DNA of 64,000 nucleotides from Palsa-147 sp036513895 (GCA_036513895.1 DATBYF010000068.1:1-64000), one strand, 5' to 3'; positions 54,758-64,000 are shown, counted from the first letter of the stretch. Notes: generated by a model from the sequence alone, not told the origin. Numbers and translations are program-made.

Positions 54758-55118
54758 GGTATTGCTCCTTTCGACACCAATTATAGAACCGTGCCGAAAA
54801 CTGGCAAGACACATGCTGAAGGGTACAAAAGTACCAAGAAATGCCTGGTACCTGTGCATCCGGCCGTGGCATCGCGCTGCCTATTTATGGATCGGAAGGT
54901 GGGAGGCGAAAGTTTAACCGTCTGCACCCGGTGGCAGCCTCCGCATTCATGCGGGGGAGGAGCGCTTCAGCGCTCCGGAAGTACTTTCGCCTAGGACTTG
55001 CGCTTTAGCGCGGCCCGGGAGGAAAGCCCGCGTCACAGCAAATCTTTCTTCCGCTGGATTGAAGTCCAGCCTGCCGCTGCTAAAGCAAGGAGCTCCTACC
55101 GCCACTCAAGAGTTTTGA
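54758..55118. other. intergenic region with palindromic repeat cluster
   Basis: Besides the cluster at 54930-55080, nothing was recognised. ORFs crossing it are out of phase with the flanking genes and follow the palindromes. Confidence 0.45.
54930..55080. repeat. cluster of short palindromes
   Basis: In a row: CCGCATTCATGCGG, GGAGCGCTTCAGCGCTCC, GCGCTTTAGCGC, and GGATTGAAGTCCAGCC. All are hairpin-forming and unlike the CATCTTG family. They resemble a second REP family. Confidence 0.55.
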
Positions 55119-56273
55119 CTACGGCGATTTTTTCGCCGTGTGCGTAGTGCCGCCGCCAATTTTAGCGAGCGTCTGCTGTGCCAAGGCGCGATAGGGACTG
55201 TCGATTGACGCTGCTTCAGTGAGCGCTGCTTTGGCTTCAGGAATCTTTTGCATCTTGGCCAGCGTGAATCCCAGGCGGTATTCATTGCGCGCGTAGCTTA
55301 CGGTGCTCGATTTCAAGAGCGGCCCCGCCTTCTTGAATGCCGCGACGGCCTCCGCGTTTTGGCCCTTGTTCACATCAACCTGGCCCAGCGTCGAATAAGC
55401 AAGACCCTGCTGCACCGAAATCTGCTGCTGCCACTGATCATCCGGCGTTTGATCCGGCTTTTTCGCCTTCGAGACCGCGTCGAGAGCCTTCTGCGCGTTT
55501 TGCGCCGCCTTGTCGAGCTGCTGGCCTTTTTCACTCCAGAAATCGGCGAGGAGCAAAAGAATATCCACGTTATTCGGGTCGCTGGCGAGAACGGCCTGCG
55601 CCGCTTCCATCATTTTCGGTACATTCTGGGCTTGCTCGTCGGCAAAGACCACCTGCTCCCGGGCGTTCAGCGCGTAAGGCGAATCGGGAAATGCCGCTGC
55701 AAAACGCTCGAAGTAGCCGGCTTTGGCTTTCGGGTCGGTAGTCTTGTACGCCGCATTAAAGAGCGCGTTCTGGACGTAATCAAGGTCGGATTGCGCGCCG
55801 TGGAGTATGCCATTCCTTTGGTCGTCCCAAGAGTTCTGCGACATTCCGGCGGGCAAGGGCTGCTTTTTGAACTGCACAACGATCGCGGCGGCGTGCTCGC
55901 CGGCATCGTATAGCTTGGCAGTGTCGCCCAACTCGTCGGCTGCGTGTACGATTGTGACGGCTGCGGGTAGATTGTCCGGATCGAGGGCAAGGACCTTATC
56001 CGCGTATTCGATGGCCTTCGCGTCATTCTTCTGCGCGAGATAAGTGCTCGCGTACAGCTGATCGCCCAGCAATTCGAGATCGCCTTTGCCGAAATCGGCC
56101 ATGAATTTGTCGAGCAACGCGACCTTTTCCAGACCATCCGGAGCGGCATAAATTCCGGCGAGTGCTTTGTCTTCCGGCGTGCCGGCCGTGACCGCGACCG
56201 ATTTCCCGATCTGAGCTCTCGATACCGTGGCTGCCAATAGGATCATCGTCAAGATGAATGCAATGTGCTTCAC
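55119..56273 (-). CDS. secreted TPR protein
   Basis: A 384-residue exported protein with signal peptide (residues 1-20, ATVSRA) and tetratricopeptide repeats throughout, e.g. AIEYADKVLALDPDNLPAAVTIVHAADELGD and AAVAAFKKAGPLLKSS. GTG start with GGTAGGAGG just upstream. No enzymatic motif; likely a periplasmic scaffold. Confidence 0.82.
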   Translation of the reverse strand: MKHIAFILTMILLAATVSRAQIGKSVAVTAGTPEDKALAGIYAAPDGLEKVALLDKFMADFGKGDLELLGDQLYASTYLAQKNDAKAIEYADKVLALDPDNLPAAVTIVHAADELGDTAKLYDAGEHAAAIVVQFKKQPLPAGMSQNSWDDQRNGILHGAQSDLDYVQNALFNAAYKTTDPKAKAGYFERFAAAFPDSPYALNAREQVVFADEQAQNVPKMMEAAQAVLASDPNNVDILLLLADFWSEKGQQLDKAAQNAQKALDAVSKAKKPDQTPDDQWQQQISVQQGLAYSTLGQVDVNKGQNAEAVAAFKKAGPLLKSSTVSYARNEYRLGFTLAKMQKIPEAKAALTEAASIDSPYRALAQQTLAKIGGGTTHTAKKSP

Positions 56274-56553
56274 GTGGACCTCCTACCGGTTGAACAGGGC
56301 GCCTGTGCGCGGACCAGAATTGCCGAGCTTCCAAGCCAGCGCGGCGTCTAATGGCGCGCATCTTAGTCCAATGAGACTCGCGCCGCAAACATCTTCACGA
56401 TGAGGCGCGCGTTTGTCGGGCATTCGTCGGGAGTGATACGGTGGATTGACGACGGTGCGATTTCGATAGAGGATTGCGGGTTTGCAGAATGCGCGCGGAA
56501 ACTGACAGAGTCTCCGCAACCTGCTCGATTTCGACTGACATCTAGGAGGCATC
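56274..56553. other. divergent intergenic region, TPR / SDR genes
   Basis: No RNA gene, repeat or credible small ORF seen; only the ribosome-binding sites of the two flanking genes are clear. Confidence 0.4.
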
Positions 56554-57345
56554 GTGGATCTCGGATTGAAAGGACGCGTCGCGATTGTAGCAGCGGCGAG
56601 CAAGGGGCTGGGGCTAGCCGTAGCGCAAGAGTTTGCGCGCGAGGGTGCCGACGTGGCGATCTGCTCGCGAAATTCGGCGGAACTCGAAAAGGCCGCCGCT
56701 GCGATTGAAAAATCCTCTGGACGCGCACCGCACTCGAAGGCTTTTGATGTGACGCGCTACGACGATGTCCGCGGTTTCGTGGCGGAAGTGAACAAGCGTT
56801 TCGGCCGCGTAGATATTTGCGTAACGAACGCGGGAGGCCCGCCGTCCAAGAAATTTCTCGATACTTCCAACGAAGAATGGCGCACCGCGGTTGATACGAA
56901 TTTGATGAGCGCCGTTTATTTTGCGCGAGAAGTGCTCCCGAAGATGCGCGAGCGGCACTGGGGCCGTCTGATCACGATCACCTCCATGACCGTGAAGCAG
57001 CCGGTGGACGGGCTGATACTCTCGAATTCGGTGCGCGCAGCCGTTGCGGGACTGGCGCGCACGCTCGCGAATGAATTCGGCGCGGATGGAATAACGGTGA
57101 ACAACGTGTGCCCAGGCTACACGCAGACTGGACGGCTCGAGAGTCTTGCCGACAAACAAGCTGCTGAAACCGGACTTTCGCGCGAAAAAATATTCGAACG
57201 CATGAGCGCGCAAGTACCCGTGGGACGCATCGGCCGGACCGAGGAATTTGCCGCGCTTGTGGCGTTTCTAGCATCGGAGCGCGCGAGCTATATCAACGGG
57301 ACGACGATGGCGGTGGACGGCGGTTGGGTGAAGAGCCTGCTCTAA
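56554..57345 (+). CDS. SDR-fold protein lacking the catalytic Tyr/Lys
   Basis: A 263-residue short-chain dehydrogenase-like protein related to 3-oxoacyl-ACP reductases. The nucleotide loop reads AAASKGLG rather than TGxxxGIG. The catalytic Tyr and Lys of YxxxK are replaced by Ser157 and Arg161 (LILSNSVRAAV), while Ser144 (TITS) and NAG are kept. This matches an SDR subgroup described as lacking the perfect catalytic tetrad. Its reaction, if any, is uncertain. GTG start with AGGAGG 4-5 bases upstream. Confidence 0.88.
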   Translation: MDLGLKGRVAIVAAASKGLGLAVAQEFAREGADVAICSRNSAELEKAAAAIEKSSGRAPHSKAFDVTRYDDVRGFVAEVNKRFGRVDICVTNAGGPPSKKFLDTSNEEWRTAVDTNLMSAVYFAREVLPKMRERHWGRLITITSMTVKQPVDGLILSNSVRAAVAGLARTLANEFGADGITVNNVCPGYTQTGRLESLADKQAAETGLSREKIFERMSAQVPVGRIGRTEEFAALVAFLASERASYINGTTMAVDGGWVKSLL

Positions 57346-57417
57346 GCGGCGGCCGCCGCAAGTTTGTTCTTTAATTTGGCGATTGCCTTCAGCGAAATTC
57401 AAAGTGTGAGGAAATTC

Positions 57418-60030
57418 ATGAACACGTTTTCGACTCGACTGAGTGTGGCCGCGCGTTGGTTGCTGGCGCTCGCAATGTGCATCAGCGCGCTCGTAAGCGC
57501 GAATGTGTTGCGCGCCGACGATCCGTTCCCGCGCACGCGCGATTACGATTTGCAAAACGTACGCATCCGTCTTCGCTTCGACACCAACAACAAAAAAGTG
57601 ATCGGCGAAGTAACCCACACTATTTCAATTCTCCGGCCCAACGTGAGCGAGCTGAAATTCGACTCCGTTGCGCTGACGATCGAAAGCGTAACGCTCGACG
57701 GCAAACCCGCGAAATATGAAACGACCGCCGATAAATTGATCGTCAAGTTGCCGCAGGCCACGCACCCCGGCGAGCATATGGAAGTTTCGATTCATTATTG
57801 GGGCACGCCAACGAAAGGCCTCTATTGGGTGCTTCCCGACAAAGATTATCCTGACCGGCCGCGCGAGATTTGGTCTCAAGGCGAATCCGAAGACACGCGC
57901 TACTACATTCCCATCTACGACTATCCGAACGACCGCACGACCTCCGAGATGCTCGTAACCGTGCCAGCAAACTGGCTCACGATTTCAAATGGCCGCCTTG
58001 CCGGCGTGAAAACCGAAGCCGACGGCACGAAAACCTGGGATTGGAAACAGACGGAGCCGCTTTCGACGTATTTGATTTCGGTAGTGGCCGGAGAATTTGT
58101 CGAAAAGAAAGATACGTGGCGCGGCATGCCGGTCGAGTACGTCGTGCCGAAAGGTCAGGAATCGAAGATTGACACGACGTTCGAGCGCACGAAAAAGATG
58201 CTCGACGCGTTTTCCGATCGACTCAGCGTGCGCTATCCGTGGGCCAAGTACGCTGAGACGTCGGTAGACGAGTTCGTCGTCGGCGGGATGGAAAACACGA
58301 GTGCAACCACGCTGACCGCGCGAGCGCTCGTGAATCCCGCGCTAGCCGCCGAAACACTGCAAGGCGCCGACAGTCTCGATTCGCACGAATTGGCTCACCA
58401 GTGGTTCGGCGATCTGCTGACTTGCCGCGATTGGGCAGACATCTGGCTGAACGAAGGTTTCGCCACTTATATGGAGCATTACTGGACTGAAGTCGGCTTC
58501 AGCAAGGACGATGCCGAATACGAATTCTGGACCGACGCAAATCGCTGGGCGGCACAGAAGCGGCTGTTTCCGAATCCCATCGTGAGTTACGACATCACCA
58601 ACGCAATCGAAAATAGCGGGAACATATACGGCAAGGGCGGCCTCGTCCTGCGGATGCTGCGAGAAAAATTGGGCGATGATGCATTCTTCCACGCGTTGCA
58701 TCACTATCTCGAAACAAACCGCGGCCAGAACGTCGTCACCGCTGACTTGATCAAGGCAATCGAGCAGGACACTTCCGTGAGCGTGGACGAATTTTTCCAG
58801 CAGTGGGTGTACGGCGCGGGCGCGCCGAAATTTGAAGTAACGCAGAAGTACGACGACGGAACGAAGCAACTTCAGCTCGAAGTGAAGCAGACGCAGAAAG
58901 TCGAGAATTTCGTCGGACTATTCCATGTTCCGATTGACGTCGAAGTCGCGACGGCTGCGAGGCACAAGACGTTCCCGATTGACGTCAGCAAAGCTGACGA
59001 AACGTTCCCATTCACGCTCGACGGCTCGCCGCTCATGGTCATCTTCGACGCGGGCAACAAAATCCTGAAAACCGTCGATTTCAAGCGCGATGCGGCGGCG
59101 CTGATATACGAACTCAAGAATGCTGAAACAGTGCCAGACCGCGCCGATGCCGCGGCCGCTCTCGGAGATATGAAGGACAATGATGAAGTTGTGCACGCGC
59201 TCGGAGCCGCGGCGCTCAATGATCCATTCTGGGGCGTACGCAACGAAGCACTGCGCTCCCTCGGTAAAATCGGAAATTCCGCTGCGGAAAAAGAGGTCGA
59301 GGCTGCACTCGCAAACGATAAGCCGTGGGTGCGCGAAGTTGCAGTGACGCAACTCGGAAAGTTCAAAGATGCATCGCTAGGAGCCGAGCTCGCGAAAATT
59401 GCGGCTACGGATCCGGCATACCGCGTGCGCGCCGCCGCATTGCAATCGCTCGCGGACGTGAAGGCCCCGAACGCGCTCGACGTCCTGACCGCCGCAGTAA
59501 ATTCCGACTCGCCGGACGATGTTTTGCGCCGCGGTGCTCTTCGCGCATTCGGCGATCTCGGCGACGATAAAGCGGCGCCGCTCGTTTTCGAGTGGTCCGC
59601 GGACGGCAAGCCGCTCAACTCACGCGCGGCTGCGATCAGCAGCCTCGGCCAGCTCGATAAGGACAATAAGGAGATTACGAAGACGCTTATCTCTTACGCC
59701 GGAGAGGGACACCGCGAGATCCGGTTCCCTGCCGTGCTTGCACTGGGCCGCCGCGGCGACCCCGCCGCGATTCCATCACTTGAAGAGTTGGCGAAGGAAG
59801 GTGGTTTCGGCGGTTCGATGATTCGGGGTCAAATTCAGGCGATTCGCGCGCAGGCAAGCGGGAACGCCACGCCGGGCGGACGGCCGGCGGGCAGCCCGGA
59901 TCCGCAGCCAATTGCATCCGATTCAAGCGGAGACACAGCGAAGACGCTCGAGCGAATTCAGCAGCAGCTCGATGAAGTGAATTCGCGTTTGCAGAAAATC
60001 GAGGCGAAAATCGGCAGCGGAACCAAATAA
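57418..60030 (+). CDS. M1-family aminopeptidase with HEAT repeats
   Basis: An 870-residue exported zinc aminopeptidase. Signal peptide (residues 1-33), M1 N-terminal beta domain, catalytic domain with GGMENTSATT (exopeptidase motif), HELAHQWFGD (HExxH) and NEGFATYMEHYW (third ligand), and a C-terminal part of HEAT-like repeats (about 560-830), followed by a Pro/Gly/Ser linker and a terminal coiled coil (LERIQQQLDEVNSRLQKIEAK). The ATG at 57418 has GAGGAAA upstream; an earlier ATG adds 18 residues. Confidence 0.94.
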   Translation: MNTFSTRLSVAARWLLALAMCISALVSANVLRADDPFPRTRDYDLQNVRIRLRFDTNNKKVIGEVTHTISILRPNVSELKFDSVALTIESVTLDGKPAKYETTADKLIVKLPQATHPGEHMEVSIHYWGTPTKGLYWVLPDKDYPDRPREIWSQGESEDTRYYIPIYDYPNDRTTSEMLVTVPANWLTISNGRLAGVKTEADGTKTWDWKQTEPLSTYLISVVAGEFVEKKDTWRGMPVEYVVPKGQESKIDTTFERTKKMLDAFSDRLSVRYPWAKYAETSVDEFVVGGMENTSATTLTARALVNPALAAETLQGADSLDSHELAHQWFGDLLTCRDWADIWLNEGFATYMEHYWTEVGFSKDDAEYEFWTDANRWAAQKRLFPNPIVSYDITNAIENSGNIYGKGGLVLRMLREKLGDDAFFHALHHYLETNRGQNVVTADLIKAIEQDTSVSVDEFFQQWVYGAGAPKFEVTQKYDDGTKQLQLEVKQTQKVENFVGLFHVPIDVEVATAARHKTFPIDVSKADETFPFTLDGSPLMVIFDAGNKILKTVDFKRDAAALIYELKNAETVPDRADAAAALGDMKDNDEVVHALGAAALNDPFWGVRNEALRSLGKIGNSAAEKEVEAALANDKPWVREVAVTQLGKFKDASLGAELAKIAATDPAYRVRAAALQSLADVKAPNALDVLTAAVNSDSPDDVLRRGALRAFGDLGDDKAAPLVFEWSADGKPLNSRAAAISSLGQLDKDNKEITKTLISYAGEGHREIRFPAVLALGRRGDPAAIPSLEELAKEGGFGGSMIRGQIQAIRAQASGNATPGGRPAGSPDPQPIASDSSGDTAKTLERIQQQLDEVNSRLQKIEAKIGSGTK

Positions 60031-60105
60031 TCAGCGAGCAGGGCGTTTTGGCAGCGGCGGTCTTGCGCCCTAACAAACACATTTAGCATGCGCGCTGCCA
60101 CGCCC

Positions 60106-61407
60106 CTACCACGCCATCAATACTCGCAAGTCGCGGAGATTATTCCCCGTCGGGCCGGTATGCACAGCGTCCCCAAGCCTCTGGAAAAATGTAAACGCGT
60201 CGCTTCGGTGGAAGTATTCGCCTGGATTGAGACCAAGCGCTTCCGCGCGCGCCAAAGTCTCGCCATCGGCCACCGCGCCTGCTGCAGGGCTATTGCCATC
60301 GACGCCATCGGTTCCCGCACTGAGCACTGCAATGTTTCGTCCCGCAATTTTTGAAACGCAGGCCAGTACAAATGCCGAATTGCGTCCGCCGATTCCGTCG
60401 CCAGTAACGGGACTTGAGATCTCTCCATCAGCAATCACCGCGACGCGCTTTCCCGGACTCTCGCTCCGCAGAGTTTCGAGCAGCGCGAGCAAATGATCAG
60501 CCGCACGCTCAATCGGCCAATTATCCGTTGAATAGTCGCAGGCGCACAGGAAACCCTCGGCCTCGGCGGCATAATGCCCGTGATGAATCAGATCATGCAT
60601 CCCGAGCAGCAGCGCGAAATGCGCACGCTTGAACGCAGCATCGCCGGGCTTAGGTGTCTCGACAAGCGAGCGAGACTCGAGCGCAGCGCAAATGCTCGCA
60701 GGCAACTTTTCGGCAAGGCCGTAACGCGCAACGATGCGTCCAACATCGGAGATTGTCGTGGGATCTGGCAGCGTCGGCCCGGAGGCGAGCGCAGACTCGT
60801 GGCCTTCGGGCACATCGGTGACGCCGAGTGTGATCTTCATCGCATCAGGCGCACAGAGCGCGAGCCGCCCACCTTTCGTTGCGGAAAGATGCTTGCGAAT
60901 CGCGTTGATTTCCTCGATAGGTGCGCCGCACGTGACGAGCACGTGATGCATCTGCTGAAATTCAGCGAGCGAGATTTTTGCATCGAGAGGAAATTCGACC
61001 AGAGAAGACCCGCCCCCAGAAAGTAGAAAAAAGATAAGCGTGTGCTCGCTGGTTTCCTTCAGAAGTTTGAGGATCGCCTCGCCCGCGGCAAAGCTCGCGG
61101 CTGTCGGAACCGGGTGGCCAGCCACGATAATCTCCCAGCCAGCAAGCGCGCGCGGCGGAGGCGAGGGAATCGCAAGGATGCCTCGCGCGTGAAAATCGGG
61201 CGCCAGCACCGCGTTGAGACCTTCGGCCATCGCGAAGGCAGCCTTTCCGGCGGCGACTGCCAGGATTTCGCGATATTGCCGAAGATCGATGTGCTGTCCG
61301 GCGGCGTGAATAAACGGCCCGTGGCGTTCCAGCTTGTACTCCAATGCCACACGGACGTCCACGGCGGCGAGTGTGTTGCGGAAAATGCGCTGTGCGATTT
61401 CCTTCAC
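60106..61407 (-). CDS. glycerate 2-kinase (MOFRL type)
   Basis: A 433-residue kinase that converts glycerate to 2-phosphoglycerate. N-terminal DUF4147 domain with LSGGGSSLVEFP and the C-terminal MOFRL region (DGEISSPVTGDGIGGRNSAFVLA, TDGVDGNSPAAGAV), typical length. It follows the glyoxylate reductase gene by 22 bases on the same strand, so glyoxylate is converted to glycerate and then to 2-phosphoglycerate in one operon. Confidence 0.93.
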   Translation of the reverse strand: MKEIAQRIFRNTLAAVDVRVALEYKLERHGPFIHAAGQHIDLRQYREILAVAAGKAAFAMAEGLNAVLAPDFHARGILAIPSPPPRALAGWEIIVAGHPVPTAASFAAGEAILKLLKETSEHTLIFFLLSGGGSSLVEFPLDAKISLAEFQQMHHVLVTCGAPIEEINAIRKHLSATKGGRLALCAPDAMKITLGVTDVPEGHESALASGPTLPDPTTISDVGRIVARYGLAEKLPASICAALESRSLVETPKPGDAAFKRAHFALLLGMHDLIHHGHYAAEAEGFLCACDYSTDNWPIERAADHLLALLETLRSESPGKRVAVIADGEISSPVTGDGIGGRNSAFVLACVSKIAGRNIAVLSAGTDGVDGNSPAAGAVADGETLARAEALGLNPGEYFHRSDAFTFFQRLGDAVHTGPTGNNLRDLRVLMAW

Positions 61408-61429
61408 GCGGATTTATTTGCCGAGGACT

Positions 61430-62422
61430 TCATTTGCCAAGAGCTTCGGGATTGAGCGCGTTCGGCGGCCGCCTGCCTTCGAAAAATTCGGCGACATTCG
61501 TCGCCGCCATCACCGCCATCTTCGTGCGCGTTTCCAGCGAATTGCTGCCGAGATGCGGCGCGAGCACGGTGTTCTTGAGCGCAATCAGCGCCGGCGTAAC
61601 CTGAGGCTCGCGTTCGTAAACATCGAGCGCCGCGCCCGCAATCGTGCCCGCCTGTAGCGCGCTTGCCAACGCAGCTTCGTCCACCACCGGCCCGCGGGAA
61701 GTATTGATCAGAAACGCGGTGCGCTTCATCTTCTGCAAATTACCGGCATTGATCAGATGGCGCGTGTCTTCAGTGAGGGGAACATGCAACGAAAGAAAGT
61801 CGGACCGCGCGAATAGCGTATCGAGATCAATGTACTCGGCGTTGAGTTGCTTCTCGATCTCGGGCGACACGCGCGAACGATTGAAATAAATGACGCGCAT
61901 GTCGAATCCGCGCGCCCGCCGCGCGACAGTTTGTCCGATGCGGCCAAATCCAAGTATGCCGAGCGTTTTGCCCCACACGTCCGTACCGCGAAATTGATCG
62001 AGATTCCAGCCGGTCCATTCCCCCGCGCGAATCATCGCGTCGCCTTCAACCAGCCGTCGAGCGACGGCCATGAGAAGAGCCCACGCAAAATCGGCGGTCG
62101 TATCATCGAGCACGCCCGGAGTGTTGGTCGCAACGACGCCGCGCTTCGTGCACGCCGGCACATCGATATTGTCGTACCCGACGGAGACAGTTGCGGCGAT
62201 TCGCAATTTCGGCGCGGCGGAAAGAAGCTCCTGGTTCACTTTATCGGTGAGTTGGCAGACTAGACCGTCTTTGTCGGCGACGCGCTTAAGAAATTCGTCG
62301 CGCGGAATACTTCCGGGAATAGTCCAATACTCGACGTCGCCGCGCGCGTTGAGTAATTTCTGCGCTGACTCGAAGAGCGCATTTGTCGCGAGGATTTTGG
62401 GCCGGTCCACGGTCGACTCCAT
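61430..62422 (-). CDS. glyoxylate/hydroxypyruvate reductase
   Basis: A 330-residue D-2-hydroxyacid dehydrogenase. It has ATVSVGYDNIDV, the NAD(P)-binding LGFGRIGQTVARRARGF, the catalytic arginine in NTSRGPVVDE, Glu in DVYEREP and His in LAPHLGS. GyaR-like proteins reduce glyoxylate to glycolate or hydroxypyruvate to glycerate; context with the glycerate kinase favours a role in glyoxylate/glycerate metabolism. The ATG at 62422 is preferred; the longer frame adds 29 residues without pattern. Confidence 0.92.
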   Translation of the reverse strand: MESTVDRPKILATNALFESAQKLLNARGDVEYWTIPGSIPRDEFLKRVADKDGLVCQLTDKVNQELLSAAPKLRIAATVSVGYDNIDVPACTKRGVVATNTPGVLDDTTADFAWALLMAVARRLVEGDAMIRAGEWTGWNLDQFRGTDVWGKTLGILGFGRIGQTVARRARGFDMRVIYFNRSRVSPEIEKQLNAEYIDLDTLFARSDFLSLHVPLTEDTRHLINAGNLQKMKRTAFLINTSRGPVVDEAALASALQAGTIAGAALDVYEREPQVTPALIALKNTVLAPHLGSNSLETRTKMAVMAATNVAEFFEGRRPPNALNPEALGK

Positions 62423-62553
62423 GGCGAAAATTTTCCTGCGAAGCGCGAACAGTATACACAACTGCCAAACGGCAGCGCGATCATCCAATAGATCGAAGCC
62501 CGCCGCCAATCGTCGCGTGGCACATGATCTGAAACACTACCGTTTCGTGCGCG

Positions 62554-62583
62554 TTGACTGCGCTCGAACCCCGCGACTATAGT
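62554..62583 (+). promoter_or_regulatory. promoter for glcD
   Basis: TTGACT (62554-62559), 18-base spacer, TATAGT (62578-62583), about 27 bases of leader. It sits in the divergent region with the reductase gene, where CTGCC/GGCAG flank a 4-base spacer as a possible operator. Confidence 0.5.
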
Positions 62584-62617
62584 GAAATCGGGAGCTTCCT
62601 CAACAGGCATTCGATCC

Positions 62618-64000
62618 ATGAATCGCGATCTCATCCGCTCACTCGAACAACTCCTCGGAAACGACGGCGTACTTTCGAGTCGCGAAGACTTGCTCCTCTA
62701 CGAATACGATGGCTCTGTGGAAGTGGCGCGGCCTGAATGCGTGGTATTTCCGCGCTCGACTGAAGCCGTCGTTCAGATCGTCGCTCTCTCCAACCGCCAT
62801 GAAGTCCCGCTCGTTGGCCGTGGCGCAGGAACGGGCCTTTCCGGCGGCGCGCTCGCGCGACACGGCGGAATTCTCGTCGTGTTCTCGCGCATGAATCAAA
62901 TTCTCGGAATTGACATCGAAAATCGCCGCGCCATTGTTCAGCCCGGTGTCGTAAATCTCGATCTCACACGCGCGGTCGAACACGCAGGCTTGCATTACGC
63001 GCCCGATCCGTCGAGCCAGAAGGCCTGCACCATCGGCGGCAACGTTGCGGAAAACGCCGGTGGGCCGCACACCTTGGCTTACGGCGTGACGACGAATCAC
63101 GTGCTGGGACTGAAGCTGGTGCTGCCCACTGGCGAAGCAGTGCAGATCGGCAGTTCGGCGCTCGACCCGGCAGGCTACGACCTGACCGGGTTATTTGTCG
63201 GATCGGAAGGCACGTTAGCGCTCGTCACCGAAATTACGGTAAAGCTGACGCCGCTTCCAGAAACCATCAAGACATTACTAGCCGTGTTCGACACGATAGA
63301 CGACGCGACCGAAACGGTAGTGGACATTACGTCGCGCGGTATCACTCCGGCGGCATGCGAAATGATGGACGGCTGGACGCTCCGCGCCGTAGAAGCCTAC
63401 GTTCACGCCGGGTTCCCTCTCGACAGCGCGGCCGTCCTGCTCCTCGAAGTGGACGGCTTGCGCGAAGCCGTCGAAGAGCAAGCAGAAAGCGTTGCCGAAG
63501 TCTGCCGCTTGCATCACGCGCGCGAAGTTCGCGTGGCGCGCGACGCGCAGGAGCGCGACCTATTGTGGAAAGGCCGCAAGAACGCCTTCGGCGCAATCGG
63601 CAGAATTTGCCCCACGTACTACGTTCAAGATGGCGTGATTCCACGAACGAAATTGCCCGCGACTCTGCGGCGCATCACCGAGATTGGCAGAAAGAACGGA
63701 TTTGAAATCGGCAATATCTTTCACGCCGGCGACGGCAACCTGCACCCGATTATTTTATTTGACGCGCGGAATGAAGATGAATTCAAGCGCGTCGTCACAA
63801 CGGCCGGCGAAATCATTCGATTTTGCATTGAGATGGGCGGAGCGATCACCGGCGAGCATGGCGTCGGGATGGAGAAAGACCATCTGATGCCGCTGCTCTT
63901 CAGCGAAGTTGAGCTCGATCTGATGCGCGGCGTCCGCGATGCGTTCAATCCCAAAGGATTTCTCAATCCCGGTAAAATTTTCCCAACAAGCAAAGGTTGC
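62618..64000 (+). CDS. glcD: glycolate oxidase FAD subunit (partial)
   Basis: FAD subunit of glycolate oxidase, converting glycolate to glyoxylate. The reading frame is open from ATG 62618 to the window edge (461 codons). It has the FAD-binding_4 region (GRGAGTGLSGGALA, GGNVAENAGGPHTLAYG) and the C-terminal FAD-oxidase domain (FHAGDGNLHPII, GAITGEHGVG). The final 10 to 40 residues are outside the window. Divergent from the reductase and kinase genes; glcE/glcF would be expected downstream. Confidence 0.93.
   Translation, partial: MNRDLIRSLEQLLGNDGVLSSREDLLLYEYDGSVEVARPECVVFPRSTEAVVQIVALSNRHEVPLVGRGAGTGLSGGALARHGGILVVFSRMNQILGIDIENRRAIVQPGVVNLDLTRAVEHAGLHYAPDPSSQKACTIGGNVAENAGGPHTLAYGVTTNHVLGLKLVLPTGEAVQIGSSALDPAGYDLTGLFVGSEGTLALVTEITVKLTPLPETIKTLLAVFDTIDDATETVVDITSRGITPAACEMMDGWTLRAVEAYVHAGFPLDSAAVLLLEVDGLREAVEEQAESVAEVCRLHHAREVRVARDAQERDLLWKGRKNAFGAIGRICPTYYVQDGVIPRTKLPATLRRITEIGRKNGFEIGNIFHAGDGNLHPIILFDARNEDEFKRVVTTAGEIIRFCIEMGGAITGEHGVGMEKDHLMPLLFSEVELDLMRGVRDAFNPKGFLNPGKIFPTSKGC

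Overview
The window reads as one chromosomal segment of a GC-rich diderm bacterium, most likely an Acidobacteriota (Terriglobia-type) genome. The clues are an ABC permease of the acidobacterial duplicated orphan type next to a PadR regulator, three large Ser/Thr kinases fused to FlgO-like and TPR regions, short palindromic repeats with the core GCCGGCATCTTGCCGGC, and outer-membrane lineage genes such as lnt. No phage, CRISPR array, rRNA operon or complete insertion sequence was seen. The assignment is inference from gene content, not from a marker-gene tree.

Layout. 0.2-5.4 kb: minus-strand housekeeping genes (glgA, trxA, tag, purA, moeA). 5.6-9.1 kb: rsmA, a glycerophosphodiesterase, a small membrane protein and a secreted Pro/Ala-rich protein. 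9.1-18.3 kb: a minus-strand block with a DinB-like protein, the PmbA/TldD pair, ahcY-metK (methyl cycle), prfB with an intact programmed +1 frameshift, and lnt. 18.6-22.4 kb: a FadR-type regulator, then NfeD-slipin-SPOR. 22.4-28 kb: Ser/Thr kinase 1, a membrane protein, a VOC protein, a Tat-signal-bearing queuosine-salvage-family protein and a small membrane protein, with three repeats of one family among them. 28.4-34.1 kb: a TPR protein, a class A penicillin-binding protein, a DUF4845-like protein and archaeal-type proS. 34.3-43.5 kb: kinase 2, a radical SAM protein, a STAS fusion protein with an HxlR regulator, a DUF1579-like protein, NIPSNAP, a flavin monooxygenase, an FKBP isomerase and a glycine-zipper protein. 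43.5-46.4 kb: a frameshifted secreted protein, tadA, tRNA-Ser(CGA), and a 1.3-kb segment bounded by an 18-bp copy of the tRNA 3' end. 46.5-57.3 kb: permease plus PadR, PilZ, LysR, kinase 3, secreted and TPR proteins, and an SDR-like protein. 57.4-64 kb: an M1 aminopeptidase, then a glycolate/glyoxylate/glycerate set (glycerate 2-kinase, glyoxylate reductase and divergent glcD, which runs off the window).

The most interesting signals are: an apparently Tat-exported member of the queuosine salvage family; a putative att-flanked micro-island at tRNA-Ser carrying a decayed PAS sensor and a PilZ gene; three kinase paralogues that share nearly the same promoter; a broader set of promoters whose -10 box lies only 6-10 nt before the start codon, as expected for leaderless mRNAs; the prfB frameshift with an SPY rather than SPF recognition motif; and candidate PadR and HxlR operators. 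All promoter and operator calls were made by eye.
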